Below, piece after piece: positions 28,301-41,800 of a stretch of 64,000 bases of DNA (within the stretch, counting starts at the first letter, position 1; every line of letters starts with the position of its first letter). Position numbers and translations under genes: made by a program. The DNA is from Bradysia coprophila. Its lineage: Eukaryota > Arthropoda > Insecta > Diptera > Sciaridae. The stretch is taken from NCBI RefSeq assembly GCF_014529535.1, contig NW_023503307.1, positions 518,797 through 582,796 on the forward strand, given 5' to 3'. The notes below the pieces were generated by a model, which saw nothing but the letters and a program-made list of their open reading frames with translations, was not told where the DNA came from and searched no databases.

Positions 28301-28666
28301 ACGTTATAATTTTTGCATATACGCAAAACAGAACCCAAATTTCAACGAAAACACTGCAAATTCGATTATTATGGAGCATTTTTGCCAGACTGGCAATAAT
28401 TAGTGTCGAGTAAATATAATATGCATTTTCATTAAATGGATGAGACAACATTTTAGCAATAAAAAAAAACAAATAATACCCAAAATTAAACAAAGAAACG
28501 CACTCAACAACATTTATTATTTTAGAGTCAGTCACCGAAGAAAAAAATGCGAATTCAAAAAAAAGAGAGAAAAAATTTGCCGACACTGTATATACATCGT
28601 CACCAATATTTTGTTTTGTTTTGGACAGAACACAATTTAAATAGTTAATGAAAATAAGTAACTCAC

Positions 28667-28793
28667 CTAGTAAAATTTAATGTGTAACAGGGAATTCTTA
28701 AGTTGGCTTTTAGTTGAAAATGTTTTGAATTAATTTCCTTCACTTTCAATCGATCACTTTAAGTGTTTAAGGTTTGACGGTTTAAAATCAACT
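28667..28793 (-). promoter_or_regulatory. Inferred first non-coding exon and start site of ciboulot
   Basis: On the - strand an initiator-like AATTCAGTT sits at about 28793. It is followed by 127 bp of sequence without a long ORF, then a perfect donor (CTAG|GTGAGT) at 28667. The next strong - strand acceptor leading to a clear start codon is the one at about 12541. The pairing is an inference from splice-site quality and could be wrong over 16 kb. Confidence 0.35.
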
Positions 28794-31700
28794 GAATTGT
28801 TTGTACAGCCACTTTAGCTCCACTGCTTGAGAATATTAATATTTTAACAGACAAAAATGTCAGCAACCAGAATCCATCTCCGATTGTCAAATTGTGGAAT
28901 CCGTCTCCGAAAACTAACTTTTTACGTGCGAGACTTCCTCAAATGACTTCGAAATTACATTATAAGTAATTGAGAAAACGCGTTGAACCGAATCAAATGC
29001 TTTAATTTGTAATTTTAAGACAATTCCCATTGCAAATACTGAGGAAATGCATTCGGAATTTTAAAGCAACGCTTGAAAACCGGTTTTCTCACTTTCAAAC
29101 GGTATAGTCTGAAGTATTGCTATATATCAGTAGATGTCACTGGCGTCGTTGTGGGGTTATGTGGAAATTGTTCAAATCGTCTGTACGTATTTTCCTTTTA
29201 AGAATAAATTTTCAAATGGAAAGGTTTTTTGAAAAAGATGTCGAAAGTCTATTTGGTATTAGGTCGTAGAGTTGTAAGTACTCCATAGTTCAGTGTGATT
29301 GACAGACCTATCTCAATGATTCTGTAAGTGTAAGTATACACCTACTGTAGGACATCTACGTCATCATTTATCGATAGCGACGCTAATGTAAATGTTGAAA
29401 TATTGAAATTGGTGAAATAAAAGATCTAGAACAAAAGACGTAACAGCCTCGAAAATCAGTGGATAAGCTTGCCCTCTCTAAAGAGTAAATTAACGGTATT
29501 AAGAAGCTGACATGTCGTTGACTAACCAAACGTGCTCCTGTGAACGCTCCCATGAGAACATTGAACGTGACGACTTTGGCAAGGTGTTTATTCTTGTCCT
29601 AATCCCCCCTTTTCGTTACCCTTGATAATATTCAAGATACACTACATCGGGCACACCGATTCCCCAACATTGTCTCCACCTTCAACGTCATCAGTGCAGG
29701 GCACACCATCTGGCGTACTGTTTTTACTTATATACCATAGAGTCGTGTCTCAACATCCGATAAATGGCAATGGGCAACCTATCTGTGAAATCAAAATCGT
29801 TATTGATATAGCGAAAGCGTCTAACAAACGGTGAAAATTCGTTGGCCGTGAAGTTCGTAGTCTACAGTCCTGTGCAAGTAGCGATAGCTTTCTCATGAAA
29901 CATAATTATTTTATTAAAAGCTCGGCATCAAGTCTTTATTCACAAAAATTAGTAACAGCGTTCGTACAACAGTTCGTTTACAACATTAATTTCGATTCAT
30001 TAATAACATCAGCACCATTCTTGAAGAATTTACAATTTATCGCTGTACAAATTCGTGTCTGGATCACTGCACAGTCTTTCGTTTTTATGTTATTTTCCAA
30101 TCGTAAATGCGCAATTGCTATCAGCTCATTTATCGGTGAGATCGCCTTTGGCGAACCCGATCAAAAATGCCGCAGATGATGTTATAGTGCATATCACCGA
30201 CAACACCTACGCGAATCTATGTTTACTCGTAACAATGTTGTAGAACACCAGTGTTATGATTTTGTCATCCTTGTAATTTTGTAGTGGGTAAGGTGGTGAC
30301 ATAATTTGGAGTTTCATATTGCTCGTCGTTGAGACATGTTAGATCATTCGTCGTAACTGTCCCTCCTAGGAAAACTTTGATTTTCGAAGCACACCAGCAA
30401 GGTCGCTACTAAAAACAAATCCGAGATCTGCTAAAAAGAAAATCATTCAGGTGAAAGTCTGCCACTTTGCCAGTCTGTGTCGAATTTTCGTATTACGGGC
30501 TCATTCCACCAAAGATAAATCGGCAACCGATTTCTTTGTGGGAGACCCTTTTCGACGACTTTTAATTTTCATATTCAAGTTTATCAACTTAACCTCATAG
30601 TGCAACTGAGACACATACGTACGCCCAAACTATTCTCTACAGCATCAAGTATAGCACTTTGACTTATCGAGTTGCTCGACTTTATTTTTTATTTTTTATT
30701 AAAGATAGTAGCTCGAGCTAGTCGAACGCGCACGGAGGCCATCTGTGTGGGCCTATTGTGCTTTTGGTGGCGAGACAAAATTAGACGCTCCGACGTTTGG
30801 TCTTATCGTATGTGGCAAAGCCTTACGTTTGGAGAAACTTTGGAAATTTTTGATTTTTTCAACTGAAAACTGAAATTTTCTAAAATTGTAGTATATGGAG
30901 ACGCGTATTGCACTCGCCATATATACGTAATACTGAAGTCGGCACGCCTGGAAAACATCAAAATTGTTGCTAGATTTAACATCTGTTGAAAGATATCGGC
31001 GGAAGTTTCGAAAGATTAAGAACGACTTTACCGAGAGCAAAGTATGTTTGACGAATATCATCAGATAAGCTAACTGTTGGTGCGCCTTTTTTGAAACTTT
31101 TTCGAGTCTGTAGAGAATATATTGTATAATATGATATGCGTTTGTTCTGCTTTCATTTTTCGACTGTGAATTTGTGAGTCGCTATGGCGATAGTGACCAA
31201 TTGTTTGATTCATTATTATGTAGATGAATCGTACTCGCTCTATGAGTCAGATCCACAGACTACGTTCTTTAGTCATCAGATTAGTAAAACTAGTTTCTAC
31301 TCACGTTATTTCCGCTTTCATAAAGCTCATTATTTTGGCAAATCTTCGTTTGGTTTTTAACCTACGATAATATGGCATTTTTTGTAATAACAAAAAGTTT
31401 GTTGAGGATACTAACCAGGAATCTCTTGATAAACCATCCCTTCATTAAAATTGTGACGCACACTGGTGTAGCATGTCTATTTTTTGTGTCTATCTAGATT
31501 GTTATTTCTCGTTTTTTAAACGTCACCTAACACTAATCAATTGCATCATTTTTTTACATCTAATATTTTAACGCCGAAACGAACTAATCTCATCATCGAT
31601 TTTGACCTTCTTCTTTTTCTCACGAAATTGTAACATATTTTGGCACGTAAATTCTACAGAATCTCTTCTAATAAATTATAATTTGGTTAATTGCACTTAA

Positions 31701-34700
31701 AGCTAATATATTGCCATTCAATTTTTAACTTATACTCTTCTATTTTCCGTTTTTTTTTTGTAAATATTGTTCTCTATATCAAATGTACATTAATAAAATT
31801 ATAAACCCTTTTTGCTATGCACGTTGGTTATTGTATAAATACAAATTTCTCTATCTTGCCGTTCACCATAAAATATTGGCCCCATTTATCACCTCTACAA
31901 ATTCTTGCTTAATCTAAACATAAAGCCCATTAAAACTTAAAATGTAAATAAAAATAAAAATTTTACAAAAAAATATTCTTTGCTGTTCACTGATTTATAG
32001 TGCTGCCACATTTAAGATTTTCTTCTTTTTTTCGTTGTTTTAATTAGTGTATAATTCGACTACTTGTTTTGACTAAAATTGTTGACTAGATCTAATTGCG
32101 ATTTTTAAATGAAAATAAATTTGTTTAAATTTCAAATTATTGCAATAATTTACCTCACATCTCCCCACACGTACGGACATTATCACAGCCATTATTATCA
32201 ATCGTAATTTATTCGACGAAATTTTTTGCTTTTGTTGTCGACTTCTTAGTTATTTTTGATTAAGTGTACAACCGAGTGCAGTGGATATATGTTCGATCAA
32301 TATGGATTTATTATCTATTCTCAGAGTGTTAGATACTAACAGAGTCGGGCTTTCATTTTTAGCCAAGACCCAAACCTTTCATAGCTTATTTTCAAGTGTA
32401 TGGAAATGTCGTTGTGCCTTATATCATTTGTGAACTATCCAGAAACTACCAAGAGCTCTCTGACGACGTGAGGTTCGCACAAGTTTGACTTTTATGGGCT
32501 CAAGTACGATTTTGAAGAAAATCTGGTTTGCTAAGGAGTATTTTTGCGTAGTGAGGGATCTATTGTTAATTGAATAATAACTCTTGAAAACTGACCCCAA
32601 ACACCCAACAATTCAATAGGTAGACTATAACGAAAGCTCATTCCTCATTGCATGCATACCTGCTAAGATATTCCTTATTCGGAAATGAAGTTAGGTTGCC
32701 TTTGGTAAATCACGAACCCTACTCTACATGATGAATCTTTGAAACTCTGTGAATTGTTAGCTTGACTTAAAATTCTAACAAATCGTTCTCGTAATTATTG
32801 GTTATAAATCTGTATCTGATCATAAATATTAAACGTAATCAACAACTTCTTAAACATATGAACTTATTTACCACTGCACTGACTGTACACAAAGTATACT
32901 TTTGTATATATTTCACTCCCATTCCAGTTTCTTTCGCTGATATTTTTTTTTTTGTAATTTGGCAATTTCAGAGATTTTGTGTATCATTTCAGTATCGTAG
33001 TCGACAGACTCCAAATGTTACAATGAATTACGGAACGTTGAACACAGAACGAACATTACGTTGCATTGACGAATGTAACGCTTTCTCATCACCAAATTAC
33101 AAAAGAAAAAATTCTTGTTCGATGCACGTAGCGAAATGGAGTTTTCTTTGTTTATCCACTTCGTTACTTGTATCGACAAATGGAGATATTTTCATATTAC
33201 ACTTGATATTGCAGCCAAACTGCTGGTTCTTTCTTCGGCTTTGTGAAGTATGTTATGCTAATAGTTTGATAGTTTTACAGTCTTTTCGATTTTAATAGTG
33301 TAGTAGTGTAGTAGGAATATGAAGGAAAGAAAAGAAATATGAGAAATAGGATTGATTTGAATAAATTTCTTTTTTGTGTTTCGCTTTTAGCTTTTTTTTC
33401 TTGGGAGACTTTTTTTTGGCAATTTTATTTTTTTGAGTTTTTTTCTTTTCCTTTTTTTTGCTTCTTGAAAAATAAAACACAGTTTCTTAAGCTGTGGAAA
33501 GAAGTTTGTATTATTTTTCTCTTTTTTTATTTTTTTTTTGTTTTTATTTTTTTTTCTGCTTTTCTGGCCACAATTTTTCTGCATACTCTCCCAAAATACT
33601 TTTTTTGTCTTTTTTTTGTGTATCTGGCTCTTTTTTTATGTCATCGTTATAAACAGTAATCCAGCTGTAGGAGGAAACTACACAATAGTCAATAAATGAA
33701 AAAAAAAAATTATAAAAAATTTTCTTTTGTAAAAAAAAAATTGTATAAAGGTCAGTGCAAATGATTATTTATCATGTAAATAAAAACTTGTTTACCATTG
33801 CAACGGGTATCAAATATTAAGTAAATGATACCGGAGCAATATATACGCTTCAATTGTCTTAGAGTTTAAATAGATTTCTTTTTTAAAAACAACAATTTGT
33901 TGTTACTGTCACAAAAAGTCAAAACAAACATTCAATTCATGAAGAAATTAAACGTTCGTTTCTATTTTGTTTTAAATTGAAAAGTAAAAGAAAATCAATC
34001 ATTTTCAGAACTTGAAATCACTTCATTCACGGAAACGATGCATTTTTACTTGAGCTATTTATCACGTCCGACATAATTGAATCGGCGATACATTCTTTCG
34101 AAGTACTGTTCATATCAACGTTTTTTTTAGCTGCTTTACCAACTGGTCCACTCATACAATCGAACTGCTTTGCTTACGCATTGTTAGACGGTTTTATCAC
34201 GCGTATACGTGACTATGAAATCCGTTAAGGCAATGTGTTTTATGAGTGGATCAGCTGGTAAAACAGCTGAAGTAAAACAAATTTGATTGACATTAACTGT
34301 AGAATACATGAACCTCGGCTGAATAATAACGTCATATTTCATAATAAAACGACGTCACATTCTAGCGATTTGAGAATAGGGCTCCAGACTCCATAAATTT
34401 TAGCAATAATTAAGCGTAGCACATCGGCTTCAATTAAGTGTAAACACTTCAATGCTCGACTGCTGGAGAAGTAAATAAAATTTCAAATTCCGAAATTGAC
34501 AAAGAAAATATTAGTTTTAGTATACAAAAAGCTACTCATGCCACACTGATGAGCTGTTCAATTCATCGATAAAAAAAATAAAAATTAAAAAATAAAGAAA
34601 ATAAATTAGAGAATAAAGATTCCGATAAAAAATTATTATTTACAACAAAATTGAACAACTCCGGCGGCATGTTATCTGTATATGAGTGACGAATATATTA

Positions 34701-35812
34701 AGCGTCAGTGTCAAAATGTTTCTTCTGTTAATATTATCTGGCCTGTCGGACATTTGATTCACCCACCATTTAATCGGTTGATTAATGAACATTTGTTTTC
34801 TCAAGTTTCCTTTTTGCATGCAAATAGCCATTGGTGTCATTGAGAAATGATCGAAAGATGTCAGGAAATTTTTGTCCCGCTGTCAAAGCTCAATTCAATC
34901 ATAAAATTCAGAAAGATGAAGCTATTAGACATAAATATTCTGGAGAGAAAGCGTCCAAGGGTGTCGCGAACGGGTTGTATTTTTATTTTCTTTAAGTATT
35001 TAAGGCACATTTTGGATCAAAAAGTTTACGCAACCCATGGCGTATATCACAACAAGGAACCTACTCTGAACGGCTAATCTTTATGTACATCTTCACGTCA
35101 GTGAACCAAATAAATCTGTCCAAAGTGTTTGACGGAATCGGGTTGTAAGATGCAAACAAACGGTTTATGAACCACATACAGGTATAATGTTTGGAAAACT
35201 AATCGCCAGAATTTGTGTGATTCTCAGTGAATTTTTAGCCAATTTAGTGGTGTTAAGTTATAATTGGTAACTCTGATGGTATACGTCCCAACATCCAGAC
35301 AGAAATATTATCAAAAGAAAAAGTTGTGAAACTGACTCTGTTTAAGAAACAAAAGATATTTTGAGTTGATTTTCAGAAATATGTAATTCATAAACACCGG
35401 CGACAGTTTGATTGACCCCATCGACCGATTGAAAAGAAATCACGTCCCGTTCTTTCACGTATATTCAAACGAAACAAAAGAAAGAAATTTTGAAATTCGT
35501 TTCCGCCTCGATTAATCTCTAGTGTTTTTTTTTATATATAAATTTCCCGGTCTATGTTTTAAGGATAAAATAAAATTATGAAACTAGGTGACGCGGTCGA
35601 ATTTGAAGAACCTAATATAGATCACATGAAAAATGTGTGATATTTAACTCTCTATGTACACGATCATTGTGCAACAATTTGCAACAAAATTAATTAAGTT
35701 AGTCTTGTATTCCGTTTTGCCTTTTTATATATATACCTCTCACATCGAACGTCCCGTCCGCGTTTATTCTAATTTAAAAAAATAATAATCCCGGCAACCG
35801 TTCCTTTCGATC
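28794..35812. other. Gene-poor stretch, nothing coding recognised
   Basis: No ORF here shows a known domain. 33360-33660 is extremely T-rich on the + strand and produces Phe-rich (+) and Lys-rich (-) chance ORFs. A small foldback lies at 34129-34268. The last few hundred bases before 35813 should hold the Mdm2 3' UTR. Confidence 0.5.
34129..34268. mobile_element. MITE-like foldback, 140 bp
   Basis: The arms at 34129-34156 (starting AGCTGCTTTACCAACTGG) and 34241-34268 are reverse complements at about 25 of 28 positions. The interior has a palindromic ACGCGTATACGTG core. No ORF. Confidence 0.6.
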
Positions 35813-38800
35813 CTAATGAACAAAGATTTTTTGAACATTGTTCACTTTACAATTACAAATCGGACACCGTTTCTGCTTATTCCAGATCTTTACCGCGCAG
35901 CGATAGCAACAGCATAAATGTAAAAACCGACTATGCACAAACACGCCGTCTTTCGGTTGCGACAAACAAATCATACACGGCCCATACGCATCCAGACCAA
36001 AAATCTGTTTCAGAATCGGCGGCTGCGATTGCGGTTCATCGGTATCGGAATACGCTCGACGTTTACTGTTCACACGTGCCGGCACACTTTCCACATTTTT
36101 GTACAATAAATTCGGTCCGGAACACGACGACATACTTCGGATACCAGACGACGTTGTCGATGACGAGCTCGTTGACGCTTGCGATAAACTTGAACTTTGA
36201 CTTGTAATCGCTGAACTTGCGGTCGATTCAAACGATTTTGACTCTTGCATTGTATTTACATCGAACGGACCGCGATTTTTCGACCCAACGATTTCTTCAT
36301 ATTCCGAACAAAATGTCTCTTGACTATCGAAACTCTTTACCGCCACTAGATCCGATGATAGTTCCTGACTCGAAAAACACGAGCTAAATCCCGAATCTTT
36401 CTGCACGATAGCCGACGGTGCATTCGTTAAATTTAATTGAGTCGATTTCAGTTGTGACGTCGTTTCCACGTCGACAACATTCTTGAACAACTTATTTTTG
36501 ATAATAAAATTTGATGAACCTTGACCTTCTTTTACCCGATCATCAAATTCGTTGTCGTCGGCTGTTGAGCTTTTCCCTGTTTCACCCGCACTGTTCGTTT
36601 TGCTGGTCGTACGTGTACGAGAGTAGCGCTTCTTCTTTATGGATGACCGCTGAACACCGTCCGAACTGAACTCCTTTTCATCGGATGACGATGTGACCGG
36701 TCGCCGGCTTGCTGGTAAACGTTTTTTGAGTTTTGAACGACTTCTCCGTTGTCTGGGACGAGGTGGAAATTGAGTTTTTCGTATCTAAAATGATAAATGA
36801 AATACTGTAATTGCGGGTGTAGATTGGACTATAGAGTAATTGGTTCTAAATTCACATTAACAAAACACGGCGGAGTTTAACATTGAAGGACTACTTTTTT
36901 TGAGTATTCAATCCAACTGATTTGACCTATTAAACTAGATGGGTGATGTGTGGCAAGTAAATAGCTCAAATAGAAATCACGTTGAACCACTAGGAGCTTG
37001 CTTTCGAACCTCGGTGTGTTTGGGACTAAACCTACCTGGCGAACCTAGAGATCCAATTTGTATTGTGAATGGGACTAATTATTCGTATAAACATAATTAA
37101 AACTCAAGACTACTGGCGGAGCCGTAGCCAACGAGAGATGTCGTATAGGAGTGATACATAATACTAGTGGTTCGTCTATAGAGACTTGATGGAAGTTTCT
37201 AATAAAGTTATTTTCGGTTTGAAAAGGTTGTAACTGTGAGAACACACAAGCAGGCCCCTAATGTCTGTAGTATACCTTGCAGTGTCTCACGTAAAATCTA
37301 CATATTTTTAGGTTCGGAGTTCGAATCCATAGAGTTATTCAAAGGAAACCACAAAAATATGTGGGAAACCAGACATGTTGAAATAATAACAGCGCCACCT
37401 TGACATCTCTCGAGTGTAACTCTATGTGCGAATCATTTAGATAGGATGTCTTTCCACGAAACGTTTTACTGATTCTGATTGAATCGAATTGATAAGCCCG
37501 AAACGTTATCCAGTAAATACATTCTTTTGACTTAACATGAATGAACGATCGTATTAAACACACAAACATTGCCCGTCATTCATTTCTATAGAATTTCAAT
37601 GATGTCTTTCCTACTACACATCAGTAATATACCAAGTTAAGTCGACCGATAAACGAAAGCATGTTTGAGCGTGTCTTTCGGCTGCATTGCTAAACCAACA
37701 ACTCGTTGTAAACACTTTATCGCTGGTTTGAGGTCAATAAAATTCGGATTGACAATTGTGATGCGATCTTTCTTCTTCTGTATACATCACAGGGGTGTAA
37801 CTTAGAACAATTTTTATTGTCGCTGCTTAGAACATTTTTGATTTTTGTACCGCCCTGTTGAATGTCGTTCAAAAACATCGAATCGTTTTTTAATTTTCTG
37901 AATGTTATAGTTTTCGGCAACAACGATTTTCTGTTATAGTAACTTTTAATTGTCTTCGGCAATTGCCTAACATCGATGGTATTTTACGACAATTTTTATG
38001 GTAAAGTGGTACACCCGTGGTATACATCCACACACAACACTCATTGTGTTAACGACATTTGAATGGTACCTATTATAAATGCGTACTTTCCCGTATTGTG
38101 TTTTGCCTGTTTCACTTTTGTGTGAAACATACGAAAAACCGTGTTCTAACATGATTGATGCATATAAAAATGCTGACGGTTTAACCTACACCGATAATCA
38201 CAACGTAACATTGTCGTTACCATTTTTGTTTGCAATTTGCAACAAGTGGCATTTAAACAGCGATAAATGTATGACACACAAAGCCATACAAAATGTTCAA
38301 GTTAATTTCAGTAACAACAAAGCCATACCAATTGTATAAATGTAACAATGAAAGTAAATTTAAATGAATGGAATGCTCACCTGATAACATTTCTCGCAAT
38401 ATCGATACATTGGATTATTTTGGCGATTTTTGCACTTGACACAAGTCCAATAGTCCGCCCGTCCTAATTCCACATCCGTTGGTCCATCGGACTCTTCAGT
38501 ATCCGCTAAAAAGCACAAGTCATTCATGTCCGAACTACTTGTATCAAAAATTGCACGCGCAACGGCAACCACATAATCCTTTTGAGTAAATTTTATTTAA
38601 TTTGGGATCCCAATTTTATTGCACAAGGATTAAATTTACGTCTGTTCCACTAGATGAATCATTTGAATAAAACACTTCGCTGGCTGTTATGCTAGCCACA
38701 TCATATTCCAACACTTCCATTGTATCAGTGCCATCCGTACCATATGAGTCGGTATCGCTGGTGTCACGGCATTCGTCTGCGGGCGAAGGGGGAAGGAAAG

Positions 38801-41800
38801 AAACAAAAAAAAATTGTTTAATTTTGTTGAATCAAATCGTATTTTATCAAAGGAAGGATATTGTCTGCACAGTTCATAACCATCTTGTAGGTATAGTAGA
38901 GGTGTTTATGGCGAAATGAACTGGATGAATGACAACAGATCACACGGCTAAATTTATATGGCTATGTAAACCCGTACGATTTTCTGTAAACTGTGCGTGC
39001 AAGCTACTCAATTTGTTGACACTGTTTTAAGTTAATGAGGAATGTCAGCACGAACTAAGAAAGGTTTTAAATGGTCTCTCTCTAAGTTCTGGAACGTGTA
39101 TACGAAATAAATGATTGAAGTCATACTCGGATTTACTGAAACTTTTCAAAAAGTATTCCTAATTGATGGATCGTCATTTTATTTCTTTATCCCAACAGGG
39201 CAGAGTTTGCGAAGTCCTGTTAGTATTATCTACGTACTTGAGACTCCTGCCTTGAACAAAATTTAATGATTTGGTATTGAGACAAAAACAACCGAATGGT
39301 TGAGAATAACTTGAGCTATAAGATGTACCCAAGGTTTCTATGTTGAAACACAATTGACCCCATCACATAAGAAAACTATCAAATTACAAAAATTGATTTG
39401 AACAAATTGTTATTTCATAATTCATTCGGTTCACCGACCCTCCTCACTTTTAACTAATCTATGACAGTAGAGTGCATTTTTTAGTGGAACATAAAAGTCA
39501 AACAAAAACCACGACGATGTGACATTATATGGTTTGAATTTTGTTATTGGCCTGATTGGGTTACAATGTACACAATTGAATATGTTGATGTTAAGTCTGC
39601 AAAAATTAAGCGGGAAATAGCTATACGATTTCGTTTTACTCTTCATGATCGGTGCTCACAAACAATATAGATCGAAAATTAACAGACTAGTAAATAATCG
39701 TTCAGTATTCGTAAATCGAGCATTGTGAGAAATACAAATTCGATTGCTTCACACACCACAGAGATAACTTATCAGAATATACCAGATGCGATTTGTCAAT
39801 GACTTTCTTAATTTCAACACAAACAAACCTATACTTCACCATTTGAGAGGATTTACAATGAGAAACGTAACACTGACATGATTATACTAACAACATTAAT
39901 ATACAATATGATGCAGCATGTTATTGCTGCGGTCATGTTCAATCATATCCTCATTTCGGGTGATACGAACACAATTTTATTTAATTGCTGGCTCTTTAAA
40001 CCTATTTGGTAAAAAGTGTTTTAAGGTTAAACAAAAAAAAATGATTGGAAAACTTCTCTACCTACACCTTAATTCAATATCGAAAAATAGTTTCGAAAAT
40101 GACGAAAAAGGTGCGTTTTGTTTGTTTCAATGCACTTTATACCGAAAATTTAAAAGGCTAAATTCTATGGTACTATATTTGTACTCCATATATGCTAATA
40201 ATAATTGTCAGGCTCAAAAAAACATTTTCTACCTGCTCTAGAGCGCCATATATACCTAAAATATTGTTTTCAGGTAAAAAATTTTTGGGGTTATCTTTTT
40301 TTTAACAGTTACGAGGAATTTTTGTATTTTTTAAGAAAAGAAAAAAAAACAACCAAAACAATAAGAAAAAATGCAGACTTCTACGGAGTCGATAATGATA
40401 TTCCTCGACATGAACAGACAGTACAATATAAGATTTTTTTGATGGAAAATTTGTGAGAAACTGTCGGAAATTGAATAGAATTTTTGTTTTGCATGTTTTG
40501 CAAAACCAGAGTTATGCAGCTATGTGGAGCTCTTCAAACAAGCAAAACACGGCACAACCAATTCTTGATTATTTTACGAACTATACAGCTCACAATTAAT
40601 GAAAAGCGCAATCTACCACATTTGTAAATTGTACTGAATTTAGAAGAGTTTTATCGCTTTCGACTTAGATACAAGCCGGTTAGTGAGTGATTGTGCCGAC
40701 GTGAAAAAAGATTTTTGTTTTTTGTAAAATAACATTTAGATGGGTAGATGAACCAATGAACCGAAAATAGTACATTACTATACCAGTGAAGTAATTTGAT
40801 ATCTCGTATCCAGATGAGTAAAAGTATCCGAAGGCTTCAGCCCGAGATATCAAATTATTTCACGTGTAAAGTATGGCGTTTTACTTTACGAGCGAGGGAA
40901 AGGGCCTTCACTAGTGAGGGAAAGGGCCTTCACTAGTGAGGGAAAGACCACATTACCTCACTAGTAAAGTAAATACTTTTAAAACCCCTTCAATATAAGA
41001 ATATTGTGAAGGTTCTGAAAGATCAAGTACGACACGTCCATATTGGTCAAAATATTCAATGACGCCTCTGTCAAAATTTAAAAGAGAACCCTTTTTGTGT
41101 ATGTAATGTAGAATATGAAAAATCTCCTTCGTGAATTTCCTAACCTGTTCTTTCAGAACCTTGGTGAATGAATACCCTTGTTCCAAAGATGTAAACTTTA
41201 GGAGGCTATACGGGATTATGATACATAGGTCAGTGCTTTCAATGAAAAAAAAAATATTCCAAAATTCATCACGTTAAACGTATTTGGTGAATTATTTTGT
41301 ATGGAAAAGGTTCCTGCGTATTTAAAAAAAATGGCGATCCGCATGACCTCCCCTAGTTCCCTTGACTAAAAGTCAGGGTCTTACACCAGAAAATACCGAA
41401 AAATGTGGGTAACAAAAAGGTTCACTGTGATTGAAAATGTATGAAATGCTATGAAAAACGTTAAATGTGAGTAACAGTTTTTCGTTGAGGGCACGATAAC
41501 TTGAGTAATTCTCAACCAATTTGGATAATTCTTTTTTTTAAATGTGTTGAATTAATATCCCGAGGCTAAGTTCGAAGATGGGCTATGTAGGACTAAGGAT
41601 CTGGAAGCTATCCGAGAAAAACGGGATTTTATACTGTTGATCATAGCCTCAATTAAAAAAGATTACTTTGATGAAATTTGATTTTGTTTGGAAGTGTGGG
41701 TACATCATATAAGTTTGTTTTCGACGTGCATGAAACTAGTAGGAAGAATAATTTCATCATTCGATGCCCATCTTCTAACGTGTAAACATCTCTTGCTAAC

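Larger units (their letters stand above)
12542..28666 (-). other. Inferred 16-kb 5' intron of ciboulot, no coding seen
   Basis: The sequence is AT-rich, with many homopolymer runs and no ORF with a recognisable domain on either strand. The two ends look like an acceptor before the ciboulot start codon and a strong donor (CTAG then GTGAGT) at 28667, both on the - strand. It holds a 225-bp foldback (20348-20572) and a cluster of AGGTCA-like half sites around 22.3-22.5 kb. A large first intron would be a natural place for enhancers, but that is inference. Confidence 0.45.

Noticed and set aside
29622-30243. Overlapping + strand ORFs near 30 kb
   Set aside because: Frames overlap without splice logic or domain; no support as a gene.
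32798-33295. 165-codon + strand ORF
   Set aside because: No family features; hydrophobic residues follow T-rich tracts. No start context, splice or neighbour support.
33292-33659. Lys-rich (-) and Phe-rich (+) ORFs
   Set aside because: Both are translations of the same T-rich low-complexity run.
36990-37040. tRNA/SINE-like GGTTCGAA on the - strand
   Set aside because: No convincing A box at the right distance and no paired stem.
37300-37345. tRNA-like T-loop motif GTTCGAATCC
   Set aside because: No matching D-arm, anticodon arm or acceptor stem upstream.
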